A stretch of 64,000 nucleotides of DNA from JAFGBI01 sp964454025 (GTDB lineage: Bacteria; Myxococcota_A; Polyangia; Polyangiales; Polyangiaceae), in NCBI GenBank assembly GCA_964454025.1, contig CAYVRP010000007.1:47493-111492 (forward strand), read 5' to 3'. The notes beneath the pieces are model-generated. The model searched no databases. It was not told where the DNA came from and was given only the letters and a program-made list of their open reading frames with translations. The position numbers and the translations under genes were made by a program. This document shows positions 8,564-16,971 of this stretch, in pieces; position 1 is the first letter of the stretch, and each line of letters opens with the position of its first letter.

Positions 8564-9646
8564 ATGGAAGCACGTGCCCCGGTCCCTGCGCGGTCGCTGA
8601 TGCTCGTCCTCTGCGGGCGCGCGCTCGCCTGCTCGCGAGAGGAGGGGAGCCCGGTGGCATCGCCCGGTGGGGCGGCTGGGGCCGCGGCGGCAGAGCTCGG
8701 CGGTGCGGCGACGGGCGGGACGGCCAGGAGCGGCGCCGCTGGGAGCATCGCTTCCCAGGGCGGAGTCGAAGCGGGCGGCGCGCGTACCGGCGGTGCGTCT
8801 CCGGGCGGGGGAGAGTTGGGGGGGGCGGCCGCGGCCGGGCACGGCGGGAGCAGTGCTACCGAGGGCGGTGCGCCAGCGGGCGCGGGCGCCGCGGGGCGCC
8901 CGCAAGGGGCTGGCGGCGGCGCGGCTGGCGCTGCGGGTGGAGGGGCGGGCAGCGGGGCGGCCGGCGCCGGGGCCGCGGCGGGGGCGAGCGGGGGCGACTG
9001 CCTCGACGCGGTCCCCCCCGAGGAGCCCGTCGCGCTGCCCGCGGACGGGAGCCTCGACTACCTCGCCCTCGGCGACAGCTACACCATCGGTGAGAGCGTC
9101 GACGCCGAGCGGCGCTGGCCCGTGCAGCTCGCCGGACTGCTCCAGGAGGCGGGTCTCGACGTCGCCGAGCCCGAGATCATCGCCCGGACGGGATGGACCA
9201 CGAGCGAGCTCGACGCGGCCATCGACGAGCGCGAGCCCGAGGGACCGTACGCGCTCGTGTCGCTGCTCATCGGCGTGAACGACCAGTACCGGGGCTACGA
9301 CGTCGCGGGGTACGAGCCCGAGTTCCGGGCGCTGCTGGAGCGGGCCATCGGCTTCGCCGGGGGCGAGCCGGAGCGGGTGCTGGTGCTGTCCCTCCCCGAC
9401 TGGGGGGCGCCCCCCTTCGCCAGCGGCCGCGATCGGGCCGCCATCGCCGCGGAGATCGCCGCCTTCAACGCCGTGAACGCCCGCGTCACCGCGGAGCTCG
9501 GCGCCCATTACGTCGACGTCACCGCGGCCTCGCGCAGCGATGGGTCCGACCTGGTCGCGAGCGACGGCCTGCACCCTTCGGCGCGCCAGTACGCGATCTG
9601 GGCCTGCCTCGCCCGGCCGGCGGCGGCGGCGGCGCTCACCCCGTGA
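8564..9646 (+). CDS. SGNH/GDSL hydrolase lipoprotein
   Basis: 360 residues: signal peptide with lipobox ALAC, a Gly/Ala-rich linker to about residue 145, then an SGNH esterase domain. Block I is ALGDSYTIG (Ser172), block III is GVND (Asn239) and block V is DGLHPS (Asp334, His337), so the catalytic triad and oxyanion residues are intact. SGNH enzymes remove acyl or acetyl groups from lipids or polysaccharides. Next to GH16 genes, a carbohydrate de-esterification role is plausible but unproven. The linker style matches the lipoproteins at 6467 and 9695, suggesting a common surface-display design. Confidence 0.88.
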   Translation: MEARAPVPARSLMLVLCGRALACSREEGSPVASPGGAAGAAAAELGGAATGGTARSGAAGSIASQGGVEAGGARTGGASPGGGELGGAAAAGHGGSSATEGGAPAGAGAAGRPQGAGGGAAGAAGGGAGSGAAGAGAAAGASGGDCLDAVPPEEPVALPADGSLDYLALGDSYTIGESVDAERRWPVQLAGLLQEAGLDVAEPEIIARTGWTTSELDAAIDEREPEGPYALVSLLIGVNDQYRGYDVAGYEPEFRALLERAIGFAGGEPERVLVLSLPDWGAPPFASGRDRAAIAAEIAAFNAVNARVTAELGAHYVDVTAASRSDGSDLVASDGLHPSARQYAIWACLARPAAAAALTP

Positions 9647-9694
9647 GTGGTGGGGCGCCGGCACCCCGGCGCGCTGGCTGGACGCGACGGGGGC

Positions 9695-11077
9695 TCACGG
9701 GCAGGCGATGGACTCGGTGGCTCCTGCCGCCACCAGCGGCTCGGGGGACGCGTAGCGGCGCACGATGACGTCGTCCCAGTAGGCGCGCCCGTCCGCGTAG
9801 CCGACGCAGAGCCCGACGCGGCCCTGGGTTCGATCCGCGCCGACCGTGTACGAGAAGAGCTCCGGGGCGGCGTCGACGTAGAAGGCGAGATCGCGCCCCG
9901 CGAGGACCGCGCGGAGCGTGTGCCAGCTCGTGCCCAGCTCCGCGACGGCCGTGGTGCGGAGCTGATCGGTCGTCGCCGCGTGGGCCGTCGGGCTCGCGAT
10001 GGTCATGTCCCAGAGCTGCAGGCTCCGGCCGGTGGAGCCGGTGCCGAAGTACAGGGCCGAGAAGTCGCTGCCGGGCCGGACGCGGAGGAAGAGGCCGTAG
10101 TAGTCGCCGTCCGGGTCCTCGATCCGGAGGCGCGCGCTCACCACGACGTCCCCCCAGGCGAAGTCCCCCGCGAAGAGGTAGTCGGCGTCCGGATCGGAGC
10201 TCTCCACCTCGAGCACCCGGTTCCCGCCCGCGTCCGCGACGGCGTAGGCGCTCGAGCCCTCCCAGCCGTCGGGGAGCGCGCCCACGGCGTCATCCTCGAA
10301 GTCGTCCGCCGCGAGGTACACGGCGGACGGCGCGGCCCCGGCCCCCATCGAGTCGCTCCACCGCGCGGGCGCGACGCCGGCGGCGGGGTTGCCGAGGTAG
10401 AGCGCGTAGCGCGTGTCCTCGGCCTCGAATGGCGCCTGCGTCGCGAACCAGACGGCGGTGTCCGGGCCGTCGAGCCCGACCAGGTGGCGGTCGAGCTCCC
10501 GTGGCGTGCCCTGGTCGACCCAGACCACGCGCAGATCGTCCCCGCTCGGCAGCAGCGCGCCGGCGGCGATCAGCGCCTGCGTGTCGAGCCTGACGGCCAC
10601 GGAGTAGCCGGCGGGGAGCTCGCCGGCGAGGCTCTCGGTGAGGGGGAGGGGGATCCGCGCTCGATACGCCGTGGACCACCAGTCGTCGGGCACGACCGGG
10701 TCCGGCACGCCCGGGCAGCGATCGGCCGTGCCCCCCTCGGCGCCCGCGCCGGCCGCGCCCGCAGCGCCGGCGACGCCGCCGGAAGCCGTGGTGCCGCCGG
10801 ACGCGGTCGCGCCGCTCGCGCCGGCGACGCCGCCGGACGTGGTTGCGCCGCCGGTCGCCGTCGCGCCGGCGGTGCCGCCCGGGGCCGGCGTCCCGCCGGA
10901 CGCGGGCGCGTTGCCGGCGCCAGCGGTGCCGCCAGCCCCGGCCTGGGAAGCAGCGCTACCGGCCGCATCGCCCCGGGGGTCCTCGTGGTGCTCGAACCCG
11001 ATGCGACCGCACGCCGCGACCATGGCGGTGGCGAGGCCGAGCCACCCGAGCGCGCCGGCGGCGGAGACGGGGCGCAT
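9695..11077 (-). CDS. DUF2341/jelly-roll lipoprotein
   Basis: 460 residues from ATG 11077. The start is set by the signal peptide RPVSAAGALGWLGLATAMVAAC, lipobox VAAC with Cys23. A GGA/GGT linker covers about residues 45-125. A DUF2341-like domain follows (DDWWSTAYRARIPLPLTE, then a beta-rich stretch ending near SDSMGAG). The last ~165 residues form a second beta-sandwich resembling LamG/3-keto-disaccharide hydrolase-type modules (WGDVVVSARLRIEDPDGDYYGLFLRV). DUF2341 proteins are usually extracellular and often linked to polysaccharide binding. It points toward the SGNH gene, 48 bp away (convergent). Confidence 0.8.
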   Translation of the reverse strand: MRPVSAAGALGWLGLATAMVAACGRIGFEHHEDPRGDAAGSAASQAGAGGTAGAGNAPASGGTPAPGGTAGATATGGATTSGGVAGASGATASGGTTASGGVAGAAGAAGAGAEGGTADRCPGVPDPVVPDDWWSTAYRARIPLPLTESLAGELPAGYSVAVRLDTQALIAAGALLPSGDDLRVVWVDQGTPRELDRHLVGLDGPDTAVWFATQAPFEAEDTRYALYLGNPAAGVAPARWSDSMGAGAAPSAVYLAADDFEDDAVGALPDGWEGSSAYAVADAGGNRVLEVESSDPDADYLFAGDFAWGDVVVSARLRIEDPDGDYYGLFLRVRPGSDFSALYFGTGSTGRSLQLWDMTIASPTAHAATTDQLRTTAVAELGTSWHTLRAVLAGRDLAFYVDAAPELFSYTVGADRTQGRVGLCVGYADGRAYWDDVIVRRYASPEPLVAAGATESIACP

Positions 11078-11357
11078 CCCAGAAAGGCTACGCCCGCTTC
11101 GGGTCGGCGCCAACGCAGCCCGCGTGCCGCTCGGGAACCGCGGCGAGGCCGCACCGCTCGGCGCCCGATGCCGCGGCCGTGGCAGGGTGCGTCCGGCGCG
11201 CTCCAGGACGCCGATCGGTGCGCCGACCGCCACGGCAGCCCTGGCAGCGCGGTCGTGCGGGCGAGGACGCATTTCCAGCGCAGCCTCGGCCGCGGTCTGC
11301 TGCCGGCTCGGCGCTCTCGGTCGCGGCTCTGGCACAGCGATCGAGCAGACCGCTGCG

Positions 11358-12512
11358 CTAGCTCCAGATCCCCGGGATCGCCTCGCCGCAGTCCGGGCAG
11401 CGTCCTGACTTGAGGCGGTTCTTCACCACCACGACGGCCACCCGGCGGATGAGGATCGCCCGGCACTTGGGGCAGTAGGTGTGGTTGCCCGCGTGTCCGG
11501 AGACGTTGCCGACGTAGACGAAGCGGAGCCCCTCGGCCAGCGCGGCGTCGCGGGCGCGCGTGAGGGTCGCCACCGGCGTGGCTGGCACGTTGGTGAGCCG
11601 GTAGGTGGGGGAGAAGCGGGTGAAGTGGAGGGGCACGTCCGGGCCGAGATCGGCGCGCACGAAGCGGGCGAGCCGCCGCGCCTCGTCCTCGCCGTCGTTC
11701 AGCCCCGGGATCAGGAGGGTCACGATCTCGGTCCACACTCCCCGCTGGCGGAGCAGGCGCAGGGTGTCGAGGACGGGCGCGAGCCGCCCGCCGCAGATCT
11801 CCCGGTAGAACCGCTCCGTGAACGCCTTCAGATCGACCTTCACGGCGGCGAGCACGCCCGCGAGATCGCTCATCGGCGCCCGCTCGATGAAGCCGTTGGT
11901 CACGCTCAGGGTACGCAGCCCCGCTTGCTTGCCCGCCACGGCGAGGTCGTAGACGTACTCGGACCACACGGTGGGCTCGCTGTAGGTGCAGGCGATGGTC
12001 GGGCACTTCTCCCGCCGCGCCAGGGCCACGATCTCCGCCGGCGAGCGCGCGTGGGTCTGCACCTGCTCCGGGCGGACCTGGGAGATCTCCCAGTTCTGGC
12101 AGTGCTTGCACTGGAGGTTACAGCCCGGGGCGGCGAGCGAGAAGGCGGAGCTCCCGGGGAGCACGTGGTAGAAGGGCTTCTTCTCGATGGGGTCGACGTG
12201 CATCGCGCAGGGGCGCGAGTGCACCAGCGTGACGTAGCTTCCGCCGCGGTTCTCGCGCACGCCGCAGGTGCCCCGCTCGCGATCCGCCACCCGGCAGCGG
12301 TGCGGGCAGAGCTCGCACTCGACCCTGAGCTCGCCCGCGTTCCTCCACCAGCGCGCCGGGGCGCCCGCGAGCCCCGCCGGGGGCCCGGCGTCGAGGGCGG
12401 CCCCGCCCGCGCGGTCCTGGGCCGCGGCGCGCCGCGCCCAGCAGAGCGCGCCCGCGGAGGCCAGGAGGGCCGCGAGGAGCTCGCGGCGGCCGTCGATCCG
12501 TTCGTCGCTCAT
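11358..12512 (-). CDS. amrS: AmmeMemoRadiSam system radical SAM enzyme
   Basis: 384 residues. The radical SAM cluster motif CNLQCKHC (Cys131, Cys135, Cys138) would bind a 4Fe-4S cluster and cleave SAM. An upstream Cys set (CELCPHRC, TCGVRENRG) and the flanking HVDPIEKKPFYHVLPGS are hallmarks of the AmrS family. CPKC and CPDC at the C-terminus add a zinc-ribbon-like element. Unusually, residues 8-32 (GRRELLAALLASAGALCWAR) look like a twin-arginine or anchor signal, odd for an enzyme that needs cytoplasmic SAM. It ends the operon that starts with the Memo-AMMECR1 fusion and overlaps the DUF362 gene by 4 bp. The substrate is not known to me. Confidence 0.88.
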   Translation of the reverse strand: MSDERIDGRRELLAALLASAGALCWARRAAAQDRAGGAALDAGPPAGLAGAPARWWRNAGELRVECELCPHRCRVADRERGTCGVRENRGGSYVTLVHSRPCAMHVDPIEKKPFYHVLPGSSAFSLAAPGCNLQCKHCQNWEISQVRPEQVQTHARSPAEIVALARREKCPTIACTYSEPTVWSEYVYDLAVAGKQAGLRTLSVTNGFIERAPMSDLAGVLAAVKVDLKAFTERFYREICGGRLAPVLDTLRLLRQRGVWTEIVTLLIPGLNDGEDEARRLARFVRADLGPDVPLHFTRFSPTYRLTNVPATPVATLTRARDAALAEGLRFVYVGNVSGHAGNHTYCPKCRAILIRRVAVVVVKNRLKSGRCPDCGEAIPGIWS

Positions 12513-13558
12513 GCGTCCTCCACCGTGATCCGGTCGCGCGCGGCCTCCCCCAGCCCGCGGCGCGCGGCCGTGGCGAGCCAGCGGGGCTCCCGCCCCTCCG
12601 CCGCCAGCGAGGGGAGCCCCAGCTCCCGCCGGCGCTCCTCGACGACCTCCTGCACCACGCGGTCGAGCGCGACCGGATCGCGCGACACCAGCAGGCCGCC
12701 CCAGGGCCAGGCCCAGCGGGGGCTATGCGCCGGTCCGCCGTGGCACTGGGCGACCAGGCCGTCGACCACCGAGAGGCGCAGCTTGTCGCGGAGGAGCGGG
12801 TAGCTCGCGCGCTCGGCGACGTAGGGGTCGCAGCCGTTCGCGTGGAGCTGGTTCGGGTTGTGGACGACCCCGTAGTTGTTCTTCAGGCTCGCGGAGATCC
12901 CCGAGAGATCGTGGTCCTTGAGGACCGAGACGTTGACCAGCGCGGTCAGCTCCTCGACCAGGATCCGCGCGAAGCAGGACCCGCCGGCGCCCCACTCGCG
13001 CGGGGTCCAGTCGTAGTCGTCGTTGGTGCCGAGGCAGCGCACGCCCGGGCCGCTCCGGTTCAGGGCGAAGCCCGCCCGCACGAGCTCGTCGTCGGTGCGA
13101 TCCCAGATCACGATCTGCGTCGCGGGCACGCCGGCCTCGAGGAGGAAGCCGGCGAGCGCCGCCACCAGCTCGGGGTGGGGCGAGAGCCCACGGCCCGCCA
13201 GGGTGCCGATCTTGATGCCGACGTGGTCGGGCGGGCGAAACCGCCGCCGGCAGGCGGCGACGGGCGAGGGCGCCCCCGGCGCCCGGGCCACCGCGGCGCC
13301 CAGCATAGCCCCGAGCGCGGCCGCGTCGACGGCGCCGGTCGCGGGATCGACGACGCCGTCGCGTCGCACGCGCGCCACCAGCGGCGGGGGCCGCGCGCCG
13401 CGTGTCGCCGCGCCGATCGCGCTCGACGCCGCGCGCGGCGGGGGGGGCTGTGGGTCCGGGGCGGTGGCGGTGGTGGTCGTCCGCGCGCAGCCTGCCGCGC
13501 CGAGGCCCGCGAATCCCACCAGGCCCTGCAGCGTCCGGCGGCGCTCGCGATCCACCAT
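12509..13558 (-). CDS. DUF362 protein with Tat/lipoprotein signal
   Basis: 349 residues, starting MVDRERRRTLQGLVGFAGLG with lipobox ending at Cys24, so it is probably exported by Tat as a lipoprotein. The body matches DUF362: FRPPDHVGIKIGTLAG, IVIWDRTDDELVRAGF, VSVLKDHDLSGISASLKNNYG and CDPYVAER. DUF362 proteins often sit beside iron-sulphur or radical SAM genes, but their activity is undefined. It is translationally coupled to both neighbours (1-bp overlap with the Memo-AMMECR1 gene, 4-bp overlap with amrS). The order Memo-AMMECR1, DUF362, radical SAM suggests one pathway. Confidence 0.85.
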   Translation of the reverse strand: MVDRERRRTLQGLVGFAGLGAAGCARTTTTATAPDPQPPPPRAASSAIGAATRGARPPPLVARVRRDGVVDPATGAVDAAALGAMLGAAVARAPGAPSPVAACRRRFRPPDHVGIKIGTLAGRGLSPHPELVAALAGFLLEAGVPATQIVIWDRTDDELVRAGFALNRSGPGVRCLGTNDDYDWTPREWGAGGSCFARILVEELTALVNVSVLKDHDLSGISASLKNNYGVVHNPNQLHANGCDPYVAERASYPLLRDKLRLSVVDGLVAQCHGGPAHSPRWAWPWGGLLVSRDPVALDRVVQEVVEERRRELGLPSLAAEGREPRWLATAARRGLGEAARDRITVEDA

Positions 13559-15234
13559 CAGTCCTCTCCCCGGGCATCGCCGCTGGCCGCGGCCGGCGCC
13601 TCCTCGAAGACCTGCCCCTCGAAGACCGACAAGCGCGCGTCACGCTCGCGCCAGGCGTCGGGGGCGAGGCCGGCCTTGCGCGAGAGCGCCGCGAGCGTCG
13701 CCTCGACGTCCCAGCCCTGCTCGCCGGGGACCTGGGGCAAGAAGAGCGCCCGCCGGCCGCCGCGCTCGCGCACGATGCCGTGCCGGCCGAGCACGATGTC
13801 GCGGTGGGAGGCGACCGGGCGCGGCGGCGTGAGCACCGTCACCTCCAGCGCGAGGCTCGCGAGCTCCTCGCGCCCCACGGGCGCGAAGCGCCCGTCCTCG
13901 AGGGCCGCCGCGAGCGCCGCCTGCACCACCGCCTCGGGGAGCGGGTACTCGGGCGCGAGCTGGCCGACGCAGCCGCGGAGCGCTCCCGCGCGGGTGAGGG
14001 TGACGAACACGGCCTGAGCGCGGTCGAAGAGCGGCGAGGGGGGCAGGGCGTCGAGCTCGCGCGCGAGTGCGTCGCTCCCGGCGAGCTCGCACTCGAGGGC
14101 GGCGCGGGCGAGCCGCGTGAGGGCCTGGCCGCTCGCGGCGTCGAGCGGGGGCGAGGCGGAGGTGACCACCGGCGCCGGGCGCGGCGCGCCGAGCGGCTTC
14201 GCGGCGGCCGCGCTGGCGCTGCCCGCGCGCTCGAAGGCCATGGCGACGTACCAGACGCCGTCGTCGCCGCGCCCCGGCGGCTCGAGCTCCAGGGAGGAGT
14301 AGTGGGCGAGCACCGTGCCCCGGGCGCCGGGCGCGGCGCGCGCCAACAGCTCGAGCAGCACCGAGAGCCCGCGTCGCCCGCAGATCGTCGCCCCGGTGGT
14401 GGCGAAGAAGCTCCGTAGCTCGTCCGCGTCGCCGGCCTCGAGCAGGCGGATGGCGCGCTCATCGAGCTCGTCCACGCGGGCGTGGGCCTTGGCCGCCGAG
14501 GGCCCGAAGGGCGTGAAGTCGAAGCTTTCCCCGTAGTGGACGAAGTCGGTGGAGAAGACGAAGAGGGTGCGGCCGTCGTCGAGGCGCGCGAGCCGCTCGG
14601 CGAGCGACCGCTCCTGGTCCGGCGTGGTGTCGCCCGTGAGCAGGGGGACGAGGCAGAAGTCGCCCAGGGCCTGCTGCAGAAACGGCAGCTCGATCTCGAT
14701 CGCGTGCTCGGGATCGTGGGCCCCCCGGCTGGTCGTCACCCCGGCGAGCTCGGTGAGCGCCCGGGCCTCGGGGCAGATCGGGACCCGGCCGAGCGGCGTC
14801 GCGAACGCCGCGGCGTCGCTCACGGCGAACCCGTCGAGCCAGGCGTGGTGCGATGGCCCCACCACGACGACGCGCGCGAAGTCGCCACGCGCGAGGGTCG
14901 CGAAGGCGGCGGCGGCGGCGGCGCCGGAGTACGCCCAGCCCGCGTGCGGTACCACCAGCGCCACCGGCTTCGATGCGAGGCGCGGCGCGCCGGCCGCGGC
15001 GCGCGCGAGGCGGGCGAGCTCCACGGTGATCAACGCGCGGCGGCCGGGGTACCAGTCGCCGGCGAAGGCCGACGGGCGCACGCGCCCGCCCGCGGCTCCG
15101 TCGGCAGCGGGGGGGCGCGCGCCCGCGCCGCTCGCGTCCCCCGTCGCGCCGGGCGGCGCGGCGCGCGGGGCGCAGCCGGCGGCCCCGAGCGCGAGCGCCA
15201 GCGCGAGTGGAGCGGGTCGGGCCTGCGATGTCAT
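13558..15234 (-). CDS. Memo-AMMECR1 fusion lipoprotein (AmmeMemoRadiSam A+B)
   Basis: 558 residues from ATG 15234, with AGGG 5 nt upstream; a GTG two codons earlier is possible. Signal peptide ends at lipobox AAGC (Cys21). Residues ~52-330 are a Memo domain: VRPSAFAGDWYPG, VVPHAGWAYSG, VVVGPSHHAW, SAIEIELPFLQ-like EIELPFLQQAL, STDFVHYG and a late Cys in ATICGRRG; these include the conserved metal-site His and Cys positions. Residues ~360-545 are AMMECR1: FVTLTRAGALRGCVGQL and the VEVTVLTPP-like strand. Memo and AMMECR1 are often adjacent genes; here they are one polypeptide, first in an operon with DUF362 and amrS. Substrate and reaction unknown. Confidence 0.88.
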   Translation of the reverse strand: MTSQARPAPLALALALGAAGCAPRAAPPGATGDASGAGARPPAADGAAGGRVRPSAFAGDWYPGRRALITVELARLARAAAGAPRLASKPVALVVPHAGWAYSGAAAAAAFATLARGDFARVVVVGPSHHAWLDGFAVSDAAAFATPLGRVPICPEARALTELAGVTTSRGAHDPEHAIEIELPFLQQALGDFCLVPLLTGDTTPDQERSLAERLARLDDGRTLFVFSTDFVHYGESFDFTPFGPSAAKAHARVDELDERAIRLLEAGDADELRSFFATTGATICGRRGLSVLLELLARAAPGARGTVLAHYSSLELEPPGRGDDGVWYVAMAFERAGSASAAAAKPLGAPRPAPVVTSASPPLDAASGQALTRLARAALECELAGSDALARELDALPPSPLFDRAQAVFVTLTRAGALRGCVGQLAPEYPLPEAVVQAALAAALEDGRFAPVGREELASLALEVTVLTPPRPVASHRDIVLGRHGIVRERGGRRALFLPQVPGEQGWDVEATLAALSRKAGLAPDAWRERDARLSVFEGQVFEEAPAAASGDARGED

Positions 15235-15258
15235 CGACACCCTCGCCGGGAGACACGG

Positions 15259-15267
15259 ATTATCTCA
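15259..15267 (-). promoter_or_regulatory. Extended -10 promoter for the AmmeMemoRadiSam operon
   Basis: On the minus strand this reads TGAGATAAT, a TGN extension followed by GATAAT, five of six matches to the consensus -10. It lies 24 bp upstream of the ATG at 15234. AT-rich sequence is rare here, which makes the match more persuasive. No clear -35 element is present. Confidence 0.5.
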
Positions 15268-15303
15268 CACCCGGCCCCGCGCCGCCCGCCGGGGCGCGCC
15301 GCC

Positions 15304-15933
15304 TCAGGGGACGCCGTTCGCCTGGCCCCGAAGGGGTGGGATATCGCCCGTTGCGAGGGCTCGCTCGAGGCCGCGCGCGATCTCGAGCAGGGCGCCAGGC
15401 GGCGCGGGTCCCAGGGCCACGACGCGCGCGAACGCGCCACCGCTGCGGAAGTAGACGACCTGGGCGCTCGCGTAGCCCTCGTCGCCCGGCGCGCCAGGGG
15501 TCCGGTCCGGGCCCGCCTCCCGCTCGAGCGCGCGGCGCGCGCCGGCCGCATCGGCGAAGGACAGGAGCTCGATCTCGATCGGGGGTCGCGCGAGCCGCCA
15601 GGCGAGGAGCCGCCGGCAGCCGAGCTCGAGCAGTAGCGGCGCCAGGCCGTTCACGCGCTCGTGGAGCCGCTCGGCGAGGAGCTCCACCTCGGGCGTCGAC
15701 CAGTCGATCGCGTTCGGCGCGTTGGAAGCGGCGGCGGCCGGGGCCGGCTCGGGAGCTCCTGGCCCGGGCGCGGTCATGGTCGGGGCGGCGGGCGCCGGCC
15801 GCGGCCGCGCGACGGCCGCCGGCGCGCAGCGGGCGGGCTCGGGCCGGCAAGCGGTCCCGGCGCCGCTACCGGCGAGCGCGACCAGCGCGACCGCTGCGGC
15901 TCGGGCGCGGGTGGGTGCCGCCTCGGCTCGCAT
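15304..15933 (-). CDS. Predicted lipoprotein, DUF6599-like
   Basis: 209 residues from ATG 15933, preferred because it starts a signal-like sequence with Cys29 (AGSGAGTAC). The mature part has a Pro/Ala linker, then ELLAERLHERVNGLAPLLLELGCRRLL and IEIELLSFADAAGARRALERE. That pattern resembles the DUF6599 family (secreted proteins with a YINGGAE-like motif), though the match is loose. It is followed after 69 bp by the Memo-AMMECR1 operon on the same strand, so it may be expressed with it. Function unknown. Confidence 0.6.
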   Translation of the reverse strand: MRAEAAPTRARAAAVALVALAGSGAGTACRPEPARCAPAAVARPRPAPAAPTMTAPGPGAPEPAPAAAASNAPNAIDWSTPEVELLAERLHERVNGLAPLLLELGCRRLLAWRLARPPIEIELLSFADAAGARRALEREAGPDRTPGAPGDEGYASAQVVYFRSGGAFARVVALGPAPPGALLEIARGLERALATGDIPPLRGQANGVP

Positions 15934-16033
15934 CGTCAGCCGCCGGAGAGGATAGCCGACCCGGAGGGCGGTGCGCAGCGGCCTCGCTCCCGCCGGCTGC
16001 CACGCCTCGGTCACGCGCCAGGGCGCGTCGCGC

Positions 16034-16873
16034 TCAGCAGCTCGAGGCGCAGTTCTCCAGCGTGCAGACGCCGAGCGCGTACCACGGCGCGAATCCGGCG
16101 ATGGCGTCCTCGCAGAGGGGCGCGAGGCAGGCCTCGAGCACGGTGGACTCCAGCTCCAGCGAGCAGGTGCTCTCGATCACGAGCTCGTTGGCCGCGACGC
16201 AGGCGCGCAGGGCGTTGCAGTCCTCGCTGGCCCCGCAGGCCTGGTACTCGGCGCAGCAGCTCGCGCCGAGGCAATGGGCGCAGGCCGAGGTCCCGAAGTC
16301 GCAGGTGCTGGCACCGCTCGCGCCCGACTCGCCGCCGTCGCTGCTCGCCTCGCCCGCTGCGCCCGCCTGGGCGGCAGTGCTCCCAGCGCCGCCGCCGTCG
16401 CTGCCCGCCGCGCCTGCGGCGCCGTCGTCGTCCTTGGCGCCCGTCAGCAGGGCGCAGTCGACCAGCAGCTCCGGCTGGTCGAGGATCTCGCACACCGTGG
16501 CGTCGGCGTCCGCGTCCGGGCGGAGCGCGAGCGCGGGGTCGTCGCAGTCCGCGACGGTCGCGGCCGGATCCTCGCTGGCACAGCGGCCGGCGGCCTTGAC
16601 GGCGGCGACGCAGCGCGCCACCGCCGTGTCGCTCGGCTCGTCGTCGACGTCGAGCCCGTGCAGGCAGTGGTCGCGGTAGAAGCGCTGGCAGGCCGCGACG
16701 TCCTCGACCCCGTAGGGCGAGGGGCAGCTCGCGACGGCCTCGCAGCGGGCCTGCTCGATCGACCGGCAGGCCTCGACCCCCACGGCCTTGGTGCCGCACC
16801 CGGCGCTCGACGACAGGAGCCCGGCGAGGCCGCCGAGGACGGCGGCGACGGCAGTTCGGCGAGCCCCGGACAT
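16034..16873 (-). CDS. Cysteine-rich lipoprotein
   Basis: 279 residues with signal peptide and lipobox SAGC (Cys26). Two Cys-rich regions flank a Gly/Ala/Ser linker (~150-190). The first has about ten Cys at intervals typical of myxobacterial secreted proteins (EACRSIEQARCEAVASC). The second contains CAHCLGASCCAEYQACG and C-terminal ENCASSC. Many disulphides are expected, hence an extracytoplasmic location. Such proteins are common in Polyangiales; no function is known. It is divergent from the nucleotidyltransferase at 16972, with a 98-bp shared upstream region. Confidence 0.75.
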   Translation of the reverse strand: MSGARRTAVAAVLGGLAGLLSSSAGCGTKAVGVEACRSIEQARCEAVASCPSPYGVEDVAACQRFYRDHCLHGLDVDDEPSDTAVARCVAAVKAAGRCASEDPAATVADCDDPALALRPDADADATVCEILDQPELLVDCALLTGAKDDDGAAGAAGSDGGGAGSTAAQAGAAGEASSDGGESGASGASTCDFGTSACAHCLGASCCAEYQACGASEDCNALRACVAANELVIESTCSLELESTVLEACLAPLCEDAIAGFAPWYALGVCTLENCASSC

Positions 16874-16971
16874 GCCGAGGCGGCTACCACGCGACCGCCC
16901 CGGGCGCGAAGTTTTCGGCCGAGGGGCGGCTGGATCTGGGCGGTTCGGCGGGGCTCGGCCATGCTCGGGCC

